Below the pieces are notes generated by a model. The model was not told the origin of the DNA and made no database searches. It was given only the letters and a program-made list of their open reading frames with translations. Of a stretch of 64,000 bases of DNA, positions 34,042 to 44,153 are shown one piece after another. Numbering within the stretch: the stretch's first letter is position 1; every line of letters begins with the position of its first letter. The translations under genes and the position numbers were made by a program. This DNA comes from Paenibacillus sp. HWE-109 (GTDB lineage Bacteria; Bacillota; Bacilli; Paenibacillales; NBRC-103111): the NCBI RefSeq assembly GCF_022163125.1, contig NZ_CP091881.1:372001-436000 (forward strand), given 5' to 3'.

Positions 34042-35151
34042 GTGTCTGAACAACAACCAGGTTTACGATTTGATATCTATGAGCGGGTTCATTTGCAGGA
34101 GGATTTGGCGGGGATTCAAGAATTAAACGATGTTGAATTGCTTCCTCATATTCAAGTACTTACGTTGGATGATCAGGCCATCCTCAAGGGGAATTTACTT
34201 CTCACAGGCAATTACAATGGTGAGGATGGAGGAACGCCTCGTTCTCTCGAGCACTTGATTCCAGTCGAAATCACATTGCCGCTGAACCGTATCCATCGTG
34301 TAGAAGATATTCAGGTTGAGATTGAGAACTTTGATATCGATCTGTTGTCCGCGCGTAGCTTGAATGTGACTGGAGTTCTTTCCCTCCAAGGGATCGAAAT
34401 TGTTTCTGTTCCACAGGAGAGCTGGCGTGAGGATGAAGAGGTTACTTTCGTGCACGAAGTTGGCATACCGCGGTACGAGCCGCCTGCTCCCGTGCAGCCA
34501 GCCCCTGCAGAGCCTGCACCTGTACCTATGCCCGTGCAGAACGCCCAAGAGCCGCAGCCAGCTCCGGCGCAGACCTACCAAGAGCCGCCCGCTATGCAGC
34601 CTGTTCCTGAATTTAAAGATTTAGGGCCGATAGCGGAAGCACCAACTGCGAATCCGGCAGCTCCTTTCGTACAGGAAGAGATGCCGCAAGATGATGATAC
34701 TGAGGGCACGATGGTCATTGACATTGAACAAACAGAATTGAAGGTGACTCCCCATCCTGAAAACACGGTTGTTACGGAAGAGAAGAAGGATCTTAAAGTC
34801 GCATTTGGCAAGAAAGCCAATGAGGCGACTGACCTCAATCCCTACGGCATCAAATCGCTACTATCCAAGGCGGGCTCCTATCTCACTGATAAAAGGAAAG
34901 CGGAGGAAGCGGCGGAGGCTGCGCTTGCTGAGGAGTCGCGGGCAGATCCGGTAGAATGGCGTCGCCTGTTCCTCTCCAGCAGCACGAATTCCCAGGAATT
35001 CAGAAAGCTCAAGCTGTGTATTGTTCAAAAGGAAGATACGCTCGAGTCGATTGCTAAGCGCTATGAGCTTAATCCGCGGGAGCTTCAACTTTTGAATCGT
35101 TTGAACGATCAGGATATTTCCATTGGTCAAGTTATTTATCTACCTCGGTAA
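34042..35151 (+). CDS. spoVID: SpoVID, spore coat encasement protein with C-terminal LysM
   Basis: The protein has 369 residues from the GTG at 34042, which follows GGGAGG. The N-terminal domain at about 1-130 (GLRFDIYERVHL, HIQVLTLDDQAILKGNLLLTG) is the SpoVID fold. A Pro/Ala/Glu/Gln-rich linker spans about 140-200, and an acidic and basic helical region follows. A C-terminal LysM motif at about 322-368 contains CIVQKEDTLESIAKRYELNPRE and ends QVIYLPR. In B. subtilis SpoVID drives coat encasement of the forespore and recruits SafA. The location before valS matches B. subtilis, but ysxE, which lies between them there, is absent. Confidence 0.92.
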   Translation: MSEQQPGLRFDIYERVHLQEDLAGIQELNDVELLPHIQVLTLDDQAILKGNLLLTGNYNGEDGGTPRSLEHLIPVEITLPLNRIHRVEDIQVEIENFDIDLLSARSLNVTGVLSLQGIEIVSVPQESWREDEEVTFVHEVGIPRYEPPAPVQPAPAEPAPVPMPVQNAQEPQPAPAQTYQEPPAMQPVPEFKDLGPIAEAPTANPAAPFVQEEMPQDDDTEGTMVIDIEQTELKVTPHPENTVVTEEKKDLKVAFGKKANEATDLNPYGIKSLLSKAGSYLTDKRKAEEAAEAALAEESRADPVEWRRLFLSSSTNSQEFRKLKLCIVQKEDTLESIAKRYELNPRELQLLNRLNDQDISIGQVIYLPR

Positions 35152-35169
35152 GTAACAAGATACATAGGC

Positions 35170-35208
35170 AAGAGCCTCTGGCTGCTTTTCGCGGCTGGGG
35201 GCTCTTTT
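35170..35208 (+). terminator. Terminator of spoVID
   Basis: AGAGCC pairs with GGCTCT, with GC-rich inner pairing (GGCTGC with GCGGCT), followed by TTTT. Confidence 0.8.
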
Positions 35209-35276
35209 GGCATGCTGTAACATCTTGCAAAAAAGAAGCATATTTTATGGATAATCGGTAATACTGGAATGATATA

Positions 35277-35305
35277 TTGACTCTGTTTCAAATGTTGGTT
35301 ATCAT
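35277..35305 (+). promoter_or_regulatory. Putative promoter of the valS T-box transcript
   Basis: TTGACT (35277-35282) and TATCAT (35300-35305) are 17 bp apart. Initiation near 35312 would place the start just before the T-box leader. Confidence 0.6.
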
Positions 35306-35324
35306 ATGATGTAAACCATTTTGA

Positions 35325-35607
35325 GTAATAATGGAAACGTTGATAGGGAGTAGTAGGCGGTAAGCCCTTCAGAGAGTGGAACTGGTAGCGCTGAAAGGTT
35401 CCATAGGAAGCAACCGAACGAAGTCGCCCTGGAGTTGTAAATGTGACAGCAGCATCCGTATATTCGGAATTGTTGAAATAGCATTTGCCGGCCGCAGCCG
35501 TTATCTGTTTGAGAGCCACGCGCTTCCTTTGTTGAAGCTGCGCGGAATGAAGGTGGTACCACGGAAGCGCAAGCCTTTCGTCCTTTGCGGGCGGAGGGCT
35601 TTTTTTG
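35325..35607 (+). promoter_or_regulatory. T-box leader of valS (Val specifier GUC)
   Basis: Stem I contains the AGTA-type motif (GGGAGTAGTAGG). Its specifier region reads GAAGTCGCC, so the likely specifier is GTC at 35423-35425, a valine codon. The conserved T-box GGTGGTACCACGG is at 35552-35564. A 13-bp terminator stem from AAGCC to GGCTT, followed by seven T, ends the leader. Uncharged tRNA-Val binding should favour the antiterminator and switch valS on. Confidence 0.95.
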
Positions 35608-35684
35608 TTTGAATTTAGCTGGTTACGATGAATTGCAGGCTCACGAAGCCTATAAACAGAGATCCTAGTAATGGAGGTAGTCCG

Positions 35685-38357
35685 ATGACTGAAGCTAACG
35701 AAACCAAAGAGCAATTACAAATGCCAACAACGTATGATCCGAAAGAAGCTGAACGCAAGTGGTATGATTACTGGATTAAGAATGAGTTTTTCAAAGCGGG
35801 CAACCGTCCGGATGCCGAAACGTATACAATTGTCATTCCGCCTCCGAATGTTACCGGTATGCTGCATATCGGGCATGCGCTTGATTTCACTTTGCAGGAT
35901 ATTCTGGTGCGTACCAAGAGGATGCAAGGATTCGACACGCTATGGCTGCCGGGTTCTGACCATGCGGGTATTGCGACGCAAACAAAAGTGGAACAGAAGC
36001 TTCGTGAAGATGGCCAGACGCGTTATGATCTAGGCCGCGAGAAATTCCTGGAGAAAGTATGGGAATGGAAAGAACTGTACGCCAATACGATTCGTGAGCA
36101 GTGGGCTAAAATGGGCTTCTCGCTCGATTATTCCAGGGAACGGTTTACGCTGGATGAGGGACTTTCCCAAGCGGTACGCGAAGTCTTCGTAAGCTTGTAT
36201 GAGAAAGGGCTAATCTATCGCGGCAATTATATTATTAACTGGGATCCAGCTGCACGCACAGCCTTGTCTGATATTGAAGTAGAGTACAAAGAGGTGCAAG
36301 GCGCCCTCTATCATCTTTCTTATAAAACTGCTGACGGAACTGATTCTATCGTCGTGGCAACGACAAGACCGGAAACCATGCTCGGAGATACCGCTGTTGC
36401 TGTACATCCCAAAGATGAGCGCTATCAGCATCTTATCGGTAAAACCCTGCTGCTGCCGATTGTAAATCGCGAGATTCCAATCATTGCCGATGAGTATGTA
36501 GAGAAAGAATTCGGAAGCGGTGCGGTTAAAATTACGCCTGCGCATGATCCGAACGATTTCGAAGTAGGCAAACGTCATGATCTCCCGCAAATTCTCGTCA
36601 TGGATGAAACCGGCACGATGAATGCCAATGCAGGCCCTTACCAAGGGCAAGATCGCTTTGAATGCCGCAAGCAAATCATTGCTGATCTGAAGGAGCAAGG
36701 CGTTCTTATCAAAATTGAAGAACACGTTCATCAAGTTGGTCACAGTGAGCGCAGCGGCGCGGTTATCGAGCCGTATCTATCGACACAATGGTTTGTGAAG
36801 ATGCAGCCGCTTGCCGAGAAAGCCATTGATGCACAGAAATCAGGCAATGGCGTTAATTTTGTTCCCGATCGCTTCGAGAAAATTTATTTGAATTGGATCG
36901 AAAACGTACGTGATTGGTGTATCTCCCGTCAGTTATGGTGGGGACACCGCATCCCAGCTTGGCACTGTGCGGACTGTGGTCAAATCACAGTAACTCGTGA
37001 AGATGCGACCTCGTGCTCGCATTGCCAAAGCACCAACCTGAACCAAGATAACGATGTGTTGGATACGTGGTTTAGCTCGGCTTTGTGGCCGTTCTCAACG
37101 CTCGGTTGGCCCAATGAAGAAGCTGAGGATTTGAAACGCTTCTATCCGACAAATGTGCTCGTAACCGGCTATGATATCATCTATTTCTGGGTATCCCGGA
37201 TGATCTTCACAGGGTTGGAATTCACCAAGCAAATTCCGTTTAAAGATGTTTTGATGCATGGTCTTGTACGTGATTCGGAAGGCCGCAAAATGTCCAAATC
37301 TCTAGGCAACGGCGTTGATCCTTTGGAAGTTATCGAGAAGTATGGCGCTGATGCGATGCGCTATATGATTTCGACCAGCAGCACGCCGGGTCAAGATCTT
37401 CGTTTCCGTTGGGAACGTGTGGAACAGGCGCGGAATTTTGCCAATAAGATCTGGAATGCCTCCCGGTTTGCCTTGATGAACCTGGAAGGTGTAAGCGCAG
37501 CGGATATCGATCTGTCAGGGAAACTGGGAACAGCGGACCGTTGGATATTGCACCGTCTGAATGAAACTGTTCGTGATGTTACCCGTCTCATTGACAGTTA
37601 TGAGTTCGGTGAAACGGGCCGACTTCTGTATAACTTTATCTGGGACGATCTCTGCGATTGGTATATTGAATTCAGCAAGCTGAGTTTATACGGGGCTGAT
37701 CCGGCAGCTAAGAAACAAACGCAATCCGTACTGGCCTATGTACTTGACCAAACACAGCGGTTGATTCATCCGTTCATGCCGTTTATTTCAGAAGAGATTT
37801 GGCAGCATTTGCCTCACGAAGGCGAGACGATTACATTGGCTTCATGGCCAGTGGAGCAGGCTGCATTCGAGTCGCCTGACGCTGTTCGAGAGATGGAGCT
37901 TCTGATGGACGCGATTCGTTCTGTTCGCAACATTCGCGCTGAAGTGAATGTGCCGATGAGCAAGAAGGTTGAGCTTCTCGTGAAACCGGCGAACAGTGAA
38001 TCCCTGCGCATCCTTCGCAGCAATGAAGAGTACTTGAAGCGTTTCTGCAACACGTCACTGCTGCAAATCGATGCCGAGATGCCTGCGCCTGAGAAAGCTA
38101 TGACGGCTATCCTTACAGGGGCTGAACTATTCTTGCCGTTAGCAGGTCTTATTGATATTGCGCAAGAGCTTGCTCGCTTGGATAAGGAGCTTCAATCCTT
38201 GCATGGTGAAGTAGAGCGTATTGAGAAGAAGCTGGGCAATGAAGGCTTCGTAGCGAAAGCGCCTGCCAAGGTTATTGAAGAAGAGAAAGCGAAACTAGCT
38301 GACTATGCGGATAAGCGTGATAAAGTAATTGTACGATTAGCGGAATTAAAAGGATAA
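35685..38357 (+). CDS. valS: Valyl-tRNA synthetase
   Basis: The protein has 890 residues. The class I HIGH motif is in PPPNVTGMLHIGHALDFTL and the KMSKS motif is intact in GRKMSKSLGNGVDPLEV. The editing CP1 domain contains TTRPETMLGDTAVAVHP. A zinc-like CADCGQ...CSHC cluster sits near residue 430. The anticodon-binding domain and a C-terminal coiled coil (ELARLDKELQSLHGEVERIEKKL) complete the ValRS architecture. The ATG at 35685 follows AATGGAGG. The upstream T-box with a GTC specifier independently identifies the amino acid. Confidence 0.98.
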   Translation: MTEANETKEQLQMPTTYDPKEAERKWYDYWIKNEFFKAGNRPDAETYTIVIPPPNVTGMLHIGHALDFTLQDILVRTKRMQGFDTLWLPGSDHAGIATQTKVEQKLREDGQTRYDLGREKFLEKVWEWKELYANTIREQWAKMGFSLDYSRERFTLDEGLSQAVREVFVSLYEKGLIYRGNYIINWDPAARTALSDIEVEYKEVQGALYHLSYKTADGTDSIVVATTRPETMLGDTAVAVHPKDERYQHLIGKTLLLPIVNREIPIIADEYVEKEFGSGAVKITPAHDPNDFEVGKRHDLPQILVMDETGTMNANAGPYQGQDRFECRKQIIADLKEQGVLIKIEEHVHQVGHSERSGAVIEPYLSTQWFVKMQPLAEKAIDAQKSGNGVNFVPDRFEKIYLNWIENVRDWCISRQLWWGHRIPAWHCADCGQITVTREDATSCSHCQSTNLNQDNDVLDTWFSSALWPFSTLGWPNEEAEDLKRFYPTNVLVTGYDIIYFWVSRMIFTGLEFTKQIPFKDVLMHGLVRDSEGRKMSKSLGNGVDPLEVIEKYGADAMRYMISTSSTPGQDLRFRWERVEQARNFANKIWNASRFALMNLEGVSAADIDLSGKLGTADRWILHRLNETVRDVTRLIDSYEFGETGRLLYNFIWDDLCDWYIEFSKLSLYGADPAAKKQTQSVLAYVLDQTQRLIHPFMPFISEEIWQHLPHEGETITLASWPVEQAAFESPDAVREMELLMDAIRSVRNIRAEVNVPMSKKVELLVKPANSESLRILRSNEEYLKRFCNTSLLQIDAEMPAPEKAMTAILTGAELFLPLAGLIDIAQELARLDKELQSLHGEVERIEKKLGNEGFVAKAPAKVIEEEKAKLADYADKRDKVIVRLAELKG

Positions 38358-38427
38358 AACTGGTAAAATACGCAATTGCCTAGTTACAGAGACAAGTTGA
38401 TTCATATAGTAAATGAGGATGAGATCA

Positions 38428-39804
38428 ATGAATGATATAAAAGATAACCGTTCGGCTGAATTTCAAACAGCGCAAGAAGCAATTGCCTGGATTGTCGGCC
38501 GAATGGAGAAACTTGGCATCAAACCAGGACTTCAACGCATGCAGCTACTCATGGAGAAGCTCGGACATCCCGAGCGCAGGTTGAAGTTCATCCATGTGGC
38601 TGGAACGAATGGGAAGGGCTCCACTTGCGCCTATTTATCATCAGTACTCCAGGCTTGCGGGTATGATGTGGGTACCTTTACTTCTCCTTATTTGGAGAAA
38701 TATACGAACCGTATGCAAGTCAATGGGGTCGACATCGAGGACGAAGTGCTGCTTCGTCTGGTTAATCAGATGAAGCCCATTGTCGATGAAATTGCGGAGA
38801 CGGAGCTGGGTGCGCCGTCCATGTTCGAAATTTCCACAGCGTTAGCGATTCTGTTCTTTGGCAAAGTCGCCTATCCAGATTATGTGGTATGGGAAACAGG
38901 CTTAGGGGGAAGGCTGGATAGCACGAATATCGTCAATCCCGTTGTGACCGTTATTACGAATGTCGGCCATGACCACATGGATATTCTAGGTGACACACTG
39001 GAATTGGTAGCTGCTGAGAAAGCAGGTATCATTAAAGCAGGCGTGCCAGTCATCACTGCCGTTAGCCTGGACCAAGGCTGGCATGTCATCGAACAGACGG
39101 CGAAGGCGAAGAAAGCGACGCTTTACTCGCTGGGACAGCAATTCAACTATGCCAATACGACAAGTAAATTGGATCAACAAACCTTTGATTTCAGCGGACC
39201 TTTCCGCAGTATCGAAGGTGTGCCAATCACGCTGAATGGGGAACACCAGCTGACGAATGCCGCAGTGGCGGTTATGACGCTGGAAGTACTTCGTCAATAC
39301 TATGCCTGCATCGTGGATGATGAGGATTTGTTCAAAGGCCTCAAGGAAACGCGTTGGCCGGGACGCCTTGAGATGATATCGCAAGAGCCGCGCATTTTAC
39401 TTGATGGCGCGCACAATCCCGAAGGAGCCGAGACACTGGCTGCAGCGCTTCAAAGTGTTTATTCGTATCGAAAGCTGCATCTGATGATGGGAATGCTTTC
39501 GACAAAGAATCATACAGGCTACCTCAGGCATATACTACCATTGGTGGATACTCTTATTCTTACGGAACCTGATTTTCATAAAAAAGGTGATGCTTCCAAG
39601 CTTGCCGAGCTTGCCAGCGAACTGCTCCGGGAAATGAATCGAACGGTGGAGATCGTGGTGGAGCGCGATTGGAAGCGAGCATTAGAAGTCCTAACAAGCA
39701 GAACTGAGCAGGATGATCTGGCGGTCGTATCCGGCACGCTGTATTTAATTTCTGATGTTCGTTCTTGGATTACCTATCAAACCGATTCTGAAAAAGGATG
39801 GTGA
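38428..39804 (+). CDS. folC: Folylpolyglutamate synthase / dihydrofolate synthase
   Basis: The protein has 458 residues. The Mur-ligase-like P-loop is HVAGTNGKGSTCAYL, followed by FTSPYLEKYTNRMQVNG and WETGLGGRLDSTN. VGHDHMDILGDTLELVAAEKAGIIK and LDGAHNPEGAETL are further signatures. It adds glutamate to dihydropteroate and to reduced folates. The ATG at 38428 follows GAGGATG; ATG 38413 is in frame but without a good RBS. As in B. subtilis it follows valS. murC starts seven bases after its stop. Confidence 0.95.
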   Translation: MNDIKDNRSAEFQTAQEAIAWIVGRMEKLGIKPGLQRMQLLMEKLGHPERRLKFIHVAGTNGKGSTCAYLSSVLQACGYDVGTFTSPYLEKYTNRMQVNGVDIEDEVLLRLVNQMKPIVDEIAETELGAPSMFEISTALAILFFGKVAYPDYVVWETGLGGRLDSTNIVNPVVTVITNVGHDHMDILGDTLELVAAEKAGIIKAGVPVITAVSLDQGWHVIEQTAKAKKATLYSLGQQFNYANTTSKLDQQTFDFSGPFRSIEGVPITLNGEHQLTNAAVAVMTLEVLRQYYACIVDDEDLFKGLKETRWPGRLEMISQEPRILLDGAHNPEGAETLAAALQSVYSYRKLHLMMGMLSTKNHTGYLRHILPLVDTLILTEPDFHKKGDASKLAELASELLREMNRTVEIVVERDWKRALEVLTSRTEQDDLAVVSGTLYLISDVRSWITYQTDSEKGW

Positions 39805-39811
39805 GAACGGC

Positions 39812-41200
39812 GTGAGTCAAGCAGAACACGTACATTTTATTGGCATCGGCGGATACGGCATGAGTGCTATTGCCAAAGTCATGCTTGAAATGGGATACCG
39901 AATTTCCGGTTCCGATCTAGCACAGCAAGAACTAACAGAAAAGCTAATCGCAAAAGGTGCACAAGTGTTTATAGGTCATGAAGCCGGCAATGTATCCGGC
40001 GCTGATCTGGTTGTTTATTCAACAGCCCTATCCAAGGATAATGTGGAGATGCAGGCAGCGGAGGAATTGAATATTCCCGTCATTCATCGCTCACAGATGC
40101 TGGCCAGACTGATGAACGAACGCAAAGGGATTGCTATTGCAGGCGCTCATGGCAAAACAACGACTTCTTCGATGATTGCTTTGGTCATGGAGATTTGCGG
40201 ACTAGACCCAACGTATATCATTGGCGGAGAGATCATGAATGTCGGCAGCAATGCCAAAGCGGGGAAAGGCGAATTCGTTGTAGCTGAAGCGGATGAGAGC
40301 GATGGCACGTTCCTGCAATATCATCCAACCCTTGCCTTGGTGAATAATATCGAAGCCGATCATTTGGAAAACTATAATGGTGATTTCGAGAATTTGAAAA
40401 AGGCATACAAGCAATTCTTAAGCCAAGTCAGACCGGGCGGTAAGGCGATTGTTTGTCAGGATGATACGTTCTTGCAGGAAATGATTCCAGATATCCAAAG
40501 TGAAGTCATCTCGTACGGGATTGATCAGGAGGCTGATTATGTAGCCAAGGACATCACGTTAGGCGATCGTAAGGTTACCTTCACGGTGGACTTCCGTGGC
40601 ACATCCTTGGGCCAGGTCAGCTTGTCAGTGCCAGGCAAGCATAATGTATACAATGCATTGGCAACCTTAATCACTTGCTTGGAAGCGGGACTGCCTTTCG
40701 ATAAAATCGCCGATGCCATTCAAGAGTTTCGTGGCGCAAAACGTAGATTCCAAGTGCTCGGCGAAGTTGAAAATATGTTGGTGATCGATGATTATGCGCA
40801 TCATCCAACAGAAATTCAAGCTACGATATCGGCGGCGAAAGCAACAGGAAAGCGTATCATTGCAGTTTTTCAGCCACAACGGTACACACGAACCTATTAT
40901 TTGTTTGAACAATTCAGCCGATCATTCGATGAAGCGGATGAAGTGATTATTACAGATATTTACTCACCTGCAGGGGAGCAGCGCATCGAGGGCGTAGATT
41001 CCGTCAAACTCGTTGAATTGATCCGTAGCAACAGCAACCCCAATGTGAGACACATTGCAACCAGGGAAGAAGTGCTTGCCGATCTGATCGAGCGTGTACA
41101 GCCTGGGGATCTTGTCTTAACAATGGGAGCAGGTGACATTTGGAAAGCGGCGGATGGACTAGCAAAGTCGCTGCGCAAAAAGTACGAAACGAAAGCTTAG
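39812..41200 (+). CDS. murC: UDP-N-acetylmuramate--L-alanine ligase
   Basis: MurC adds L-Ala to UDP-MurNAc, the first stem-peptide step in the cytoplasm. The 462-residue protein has the N-terminal motif HFIGIGGYGMSAIAKVML, the ATP loop AGAHGKTTTSSMIAL, EADESDGTFLQYHPTLALVNNIEADHLENY and the C-terminal DDYAHHPTEIQAT. The GTG at 39812 follows AAAGGATGGTGAG. It sits between folC and spoIIB, a position where B. subtilis has no murC. A hairpin terminator follows. Confidence 0.96.
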   Translation: MSQAEHVHFIGIGGYGMSAIAKVMLEMGYRISGSDLAQQELTEKLIAKGAQVFIGHEAGNVSGADLVVYSTALSKDNVEMQAAEELNIPVIHRSQMLARLMNERKGIAIAGAHGKTTTSSMIALVMEICGLDPTYIIGGEIMNVGSNAKAGKGEFVVAEADESDGTFLQYHPTLALVNNIEADHLENYNGDFENLKKAYKQFLSQVRPGGKAIVCQDDTFLQEMIPDIQSEVISYGIDQEADYVAKDITLGDRKVTFTVDFRGTSLGQVSLSVPGKHNVYNALATLITCLEAGLPFDKIADAIQEFRGAKRRFQVLGEVENMLVIDDYAHHPTEIQATISAAKATGKRIIAVFQPQRYTRTYYLFEQFSRSFDEADEVIITDIYSPAGEQRIEGVDSVKLVELIRSNSNPNVRHIATREEVLADLIERVQPGDLVLTMGAGDIWKAADGLAKSLRKKYETKA

Positions 41201-41206
41201 GATGAA

Positions 41207-41246
41207 GATCGCTGTTAGCCAATTTGGCTGGGGCGGTCTTTTTTTG
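41207..41246 (+). terminator. Terminator of murC
   Basis: GATCGC and AGCC pair with GGCT and GCGGTC across a short loop, with a few mismatches or G-U pairs. Seven T follow. Confidence 0.75.
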
Positions 41247-41359
41247 CAGAAAGGAACATAATTCTACTCTCTCAATCATAATCTAGTATCAGAAGATTTG
41301 GACAAGACAACGCGGCGCTTCGCCCGTTTCCAAATACATTTTGCGAGGGAGTGAAGAGA

Positions 41360-42709
41360 ATGAATAAAGCCAGAATTACGTATCGTTTCGATCCGAAAGA
41401 AGCTGCAGAATCGACCCGCAAAGCTTCACGTGTACCGGATCAAGAGGAGAAAGTGATTCCTCTCTATCAAGAAGAATTTAAAGTTATCCCTGAAGAACCA
41501 ACATATGTCGTGCCCGATCAGGTGACTCCCTACCAACAGGCGGAGAGGGAGCAAGTCGAGCATTTGTTCGAGCCTCATGCGCTGAATACGTTCACAACGG
41601 ATTTTGGAAATTGGCACAGCCAAATAGAAACGGAAAGCGATCGAGTGGAACGGATCATTCGCGATTCTCAGGAGGCCAAGGAGCGTCAAGGTGGAAGAGA
41701 AGAGCCCATAGATAGATCAGAGCCTAGAATAGAGCGAAATCAGGATGAGTGGTCAAGCTGGACGCCTAAAGGGCCATATGTAGAGCCTGAGACAGGTGCC
41801 CGATATGCCAAATCGTCAGGGACGCCGTGGATACGAATTGCGACTTCAGTGGCTGGGGCGGTCGTGACGGGCATCGCCTTTGGTTTTTTCGTACTTTCCA
41901 TGTTTTCATCTGATCCCAAAAGCGGTGATTCGCCAGCTGTCAAAAATACGGTGGCAGTATCTTCGCCCAAGGCGCAAGCAGTCGTACCTTCGAAAGCGCC
42001 GACTGGAGCTACCAAAGTCACTCCCGATCAGGGGACAGCGATTGCCGCAACGGCAAACGCAGGTGTCGTCACCGCGGTACAAATTCCAGCCAAATCCTAT
42101 ACTTTTTTGCAAAATGGGGTGTTTAGCAGCTTGCAAGGAGCCCAAGCCACCCAGGATACACTGAAAAAGAAAGGTTTGGCCTCGGCGCTGGATACCATGG
42201 ATAAGCTGACGGTTTTCGTTGGTTTTGCCAAAACCAAAGATGACGCGCTCACATTAAGGGGAGAGGTTCAGTCTGCGGATAAATCGATCGAAGTTTATAT
42301 GAAAAGCTTGGAGATCCCGGCCGCGACAGGGATTCGTTGGGGAGGACAGAAACCGGAAGCAGTTCCCGCGTTTCTAGCAGAAGGGGACAAACTTTTAAAT
42401 ACGATGACAGGTTTGACGCTTGTGCATTTGGCTGAGACGAAGCCAGGAGCTTTGGCGGATGCCTCTGTGCAGACGATTCATGCGTCTCATCAACAGTTGA
42501 CGACTTTGTCGACGTCGTTGAATGAAGGCTTAGCCGATGACTCCAAAGCTATCGTGCAAAAAATGGTCTCAGCTATGAACAGCGCTGTCCAATCGATGGA
42601 TGAGTACAAGAAAACGCCTTCCGCGGCGATGCTATGGCAAACCCAGTCGTCGATGATGCAATATATAATTGCGCAGAAGGAACTGCTTAAAAAAATAAGT
42701 GTGTCCTAA
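41360..42709 (+). CDS. spoIIB: SpoIIB-like sporulation protein with SPOR-type domain
   Basis: The protein has 449 residues. A long, charged cytoplasmic part (1-155) is followed by one membrane helix (IRIATSVAGAVVTGIAFGFFVLSMF) at about 158-182. An Ala/Pro/Thr-rich linker leads to a SPOR-like domain at about 240-310 (SYTFLQNGVFSSLQGAQATQDTLKKKGL). A helical C-terminal region of about 130 residues is longer than in B. subtilis SpoIIB. SpoIIB helps septal peptidoglycan remodelling and recruits the SpoIIDMP engulfment machinery. The assignment rests on architecture plus the B. subtilis order folC-spoIIB-maf-radC. The ATG at 41360 follows GAGGGAGTG. Confidence 0.85.
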   Translation: MNKARITYRFDPKEAAESTRKASRVPDQEEKVIPLYQEEFKVIPEEPTYVVPDQVTPYQQAEREQVEHLFEPHALNTFTTDFGNWHSQIETESDRVERIIRDSQEAKERQGGREEPIDRSEPRIERNQDEWSSWTPKGPYVEPETGARYAKSSGTPWIRIATSVAGAVVTGIAFGFFVLSMFSSDPKSGDSPAVKNTVAVSSPKAQAVVPSKAPTGATKVTPDQGTAIAATANAGVVTAVQIPAKSYTFLQNGVFSSLQGAQATQDTLKKKGLASALDTMDKLTVFVGFAKTKDDALTLRGEVQSADKSIEVYMKSLEIPAATGIRWGGQKPEAVPAFLAEGDKLLNTMTGLTLVHLAETKPGALADASVQTIHASHQQLTTLSTSLNEGLADDSKAIVQKMVSAMNSAVQSMDEYKKTPSAAMLWQTQSSMMQYIIAQKELLKKISVS

Positions 42710-42713
42710 CAGG

Positions 42714-42755
42714 AAGAGCGTGTCCAAACCTTTAGAGGGTTCGGACACGCTCTTT
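42714..42755. terminator. Bidirectional terminator between spoIIB and the SLH amidase
   Basis: AAGAGCGTGTCC and GGACACGCTCTT pair perfectly over 12 bp between convergent genes. Confidence 0.88.
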
Positions 42756-42757
42756 GT

Positions 42758-44008
42758 TTATTTGACATAATAACGATCCAACAGGGCGGCCATCTCGGCA
42801 CGCGTTATCGTTTGATCCGGTTTGAAAGTTGTGTCGGTGATCCCATTGATGATGCCCTTGTTTTTCAAAGCGTAGATAGCTTTGGCACTCCATAAGTCGG
42901 AAGGCACATCGTCGAATCTACCGGTTGACGGTAAAGTTGCCTGACTGCTGTTGTTGGATGAAAGCTGCAAGAGGCGATCAAAGAGAAAAGCGACTTCACC
43001 TCTTGTAATGGATTGATTGGGACGAATCGTTCCATCCGAATAGCCTTGCAATAGATTCAGCTTCTTAGCTTTGGCAAACACGGCGTTGGCCCAATGAGAA
43101 GCAGGCAAATCCTTGTAGTCTTGCTCAGTCACAGATTGGCAGCCGTATACAATCGAGGTGACGGTTCCGTTTCCACCCGGGGCGCAGGTTGATTTCAGGC
43201 TGCTGAAGGTGAAGACGCGATCCATCAAGGTGAGAAATTCCGCTCTGGTCAGAGCGCGATCTGGTTCATAACGGTTGGCGATGCCTTCAATAACGCCTTT
43301 GTTTTTCATACGCAAGATCGGATCTCTGGCCCAGTGTACTAATGTGTCAGTAAAAAGCGGCGGTGTATAGGCAGCAATCCCACTCGCAATCCCTTTGGCC
43401 ATTTTGGCACGCACGGCATCAGTGGCGAGTAAAGCGGCATCGCTGGATTGACTCAGAAACGCTGTTTCAACAAGGATGCTGGGGATGGTTCCCATTCTGG
43501 CGACATATACGGCGCTTGGCACTAGTCCCAAGTTCTTGGTGCCCGCTGCGGAAACGAGTGAATCCAGAACATGCTGTGCGAGGTCTTTGCTATAGGGTGT
43601 TAATTGTTTCATCGTTTCGCTGGCAGGATAATCTTCTTGCGGGTAGGCATTGTCGTAGTAGAGCACCATAGAACCTTTGGTTTTGCCATCGGGATGTGCA
43701 TTCGCATGAATGGATACGAACAAATCCGCTTGCAGCGTATTCGTGAATTCGACCCGCTGTGCAAGAGACCAATAGGAATCATCCGTTCTTGTCAGTACAA
43801 CCTCATAGCCTAGTGCTGTCAGCTCGTCTCGTACCTTCTGGGTGATGTCCCAATTGACATCTTTTTCACGGAGTCCATTTACGCCGGATGCACCGGGGTC
43901 ACTTCCGCCGTGTCCGGCATCCAGCACAACTTTGTAGGCAAAAGCTTGATAGGGAAAGGCGCAAGTTAACAGTAATGTAAACAGAACAAGTCTTTTAAGT
44001 AGCGTCAT
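42758..44008 (-). CDS. N-acetylmuramoyl-L-alanine amidase with three SLH domains
   Basis: The protein has 416 residues and a signal peptide at about 1-24 (cleavage near AFA). The Amidase_3 domain at about 26-210 has KVVLDAGHGGSDPG, GLREKDVNWDIT, SIHANAHPDG and ILVETAFLSQ, giving the zinc ligands and catalytic Glu. Three S-layer homology repeats fill about 215-416, each with a TRAE or TRGE motif (ALTRAEF, SITRGEV, TITRAEM). SLH domains bind pyruvylated secondary wall polymer, so this enzyme should be wall-anchored. The start at 44008 is set by GGAGGTATTTCAACC. Confidence 0.95.
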   Translation of the reverse strand: MTLLKRLVLFTLLLTCAFPYQAFAYKVVLDAGHGGSDPGASGVNGLREKDVNWDITQKVRDELTALGYEVVLTRTDDSYWSLAQRVEFTNTLQADLFVSIHANAHPDGKTKGSMVLYYDNAYPQEDYPASETMKQLTPYSKDLAQHVLDSLVSAAGTKNLGLVPSAVYVARMGTIPSILVETAFLSQSSDAALLATDAVRAKMAKGIASGIAAYTPPLFTDTLVHWARDPILRMKNKGVIEGIANRYEPDRALTRAEFLTLMDRVFTFSSLKSTCAPGGNGTVTSIVYGCQSVTEQDYKDLPASHWANAVFAKAKKLNLLQGYSDGTIRPNQSITRGEVAFLFDRLLQLSSNNSSQATLPSTGRFDDVPSDLWSAKAIYALKNKGIINGITDTTFKPDQTITRAEMAALLDRYYVK

Positions 44009-44153
44009 GGTTGAAATACCTCCGGTAACTATCTTACTAGGATCGGTATGGGATGTAAGCAGGTAACAATCACCATACGACCACATTTCTCATGGAAAAA
44101 AGGGATGTGTGCAAGTATAATAGGGCTTGTACATAGGAGAGAGGATGTCGGGC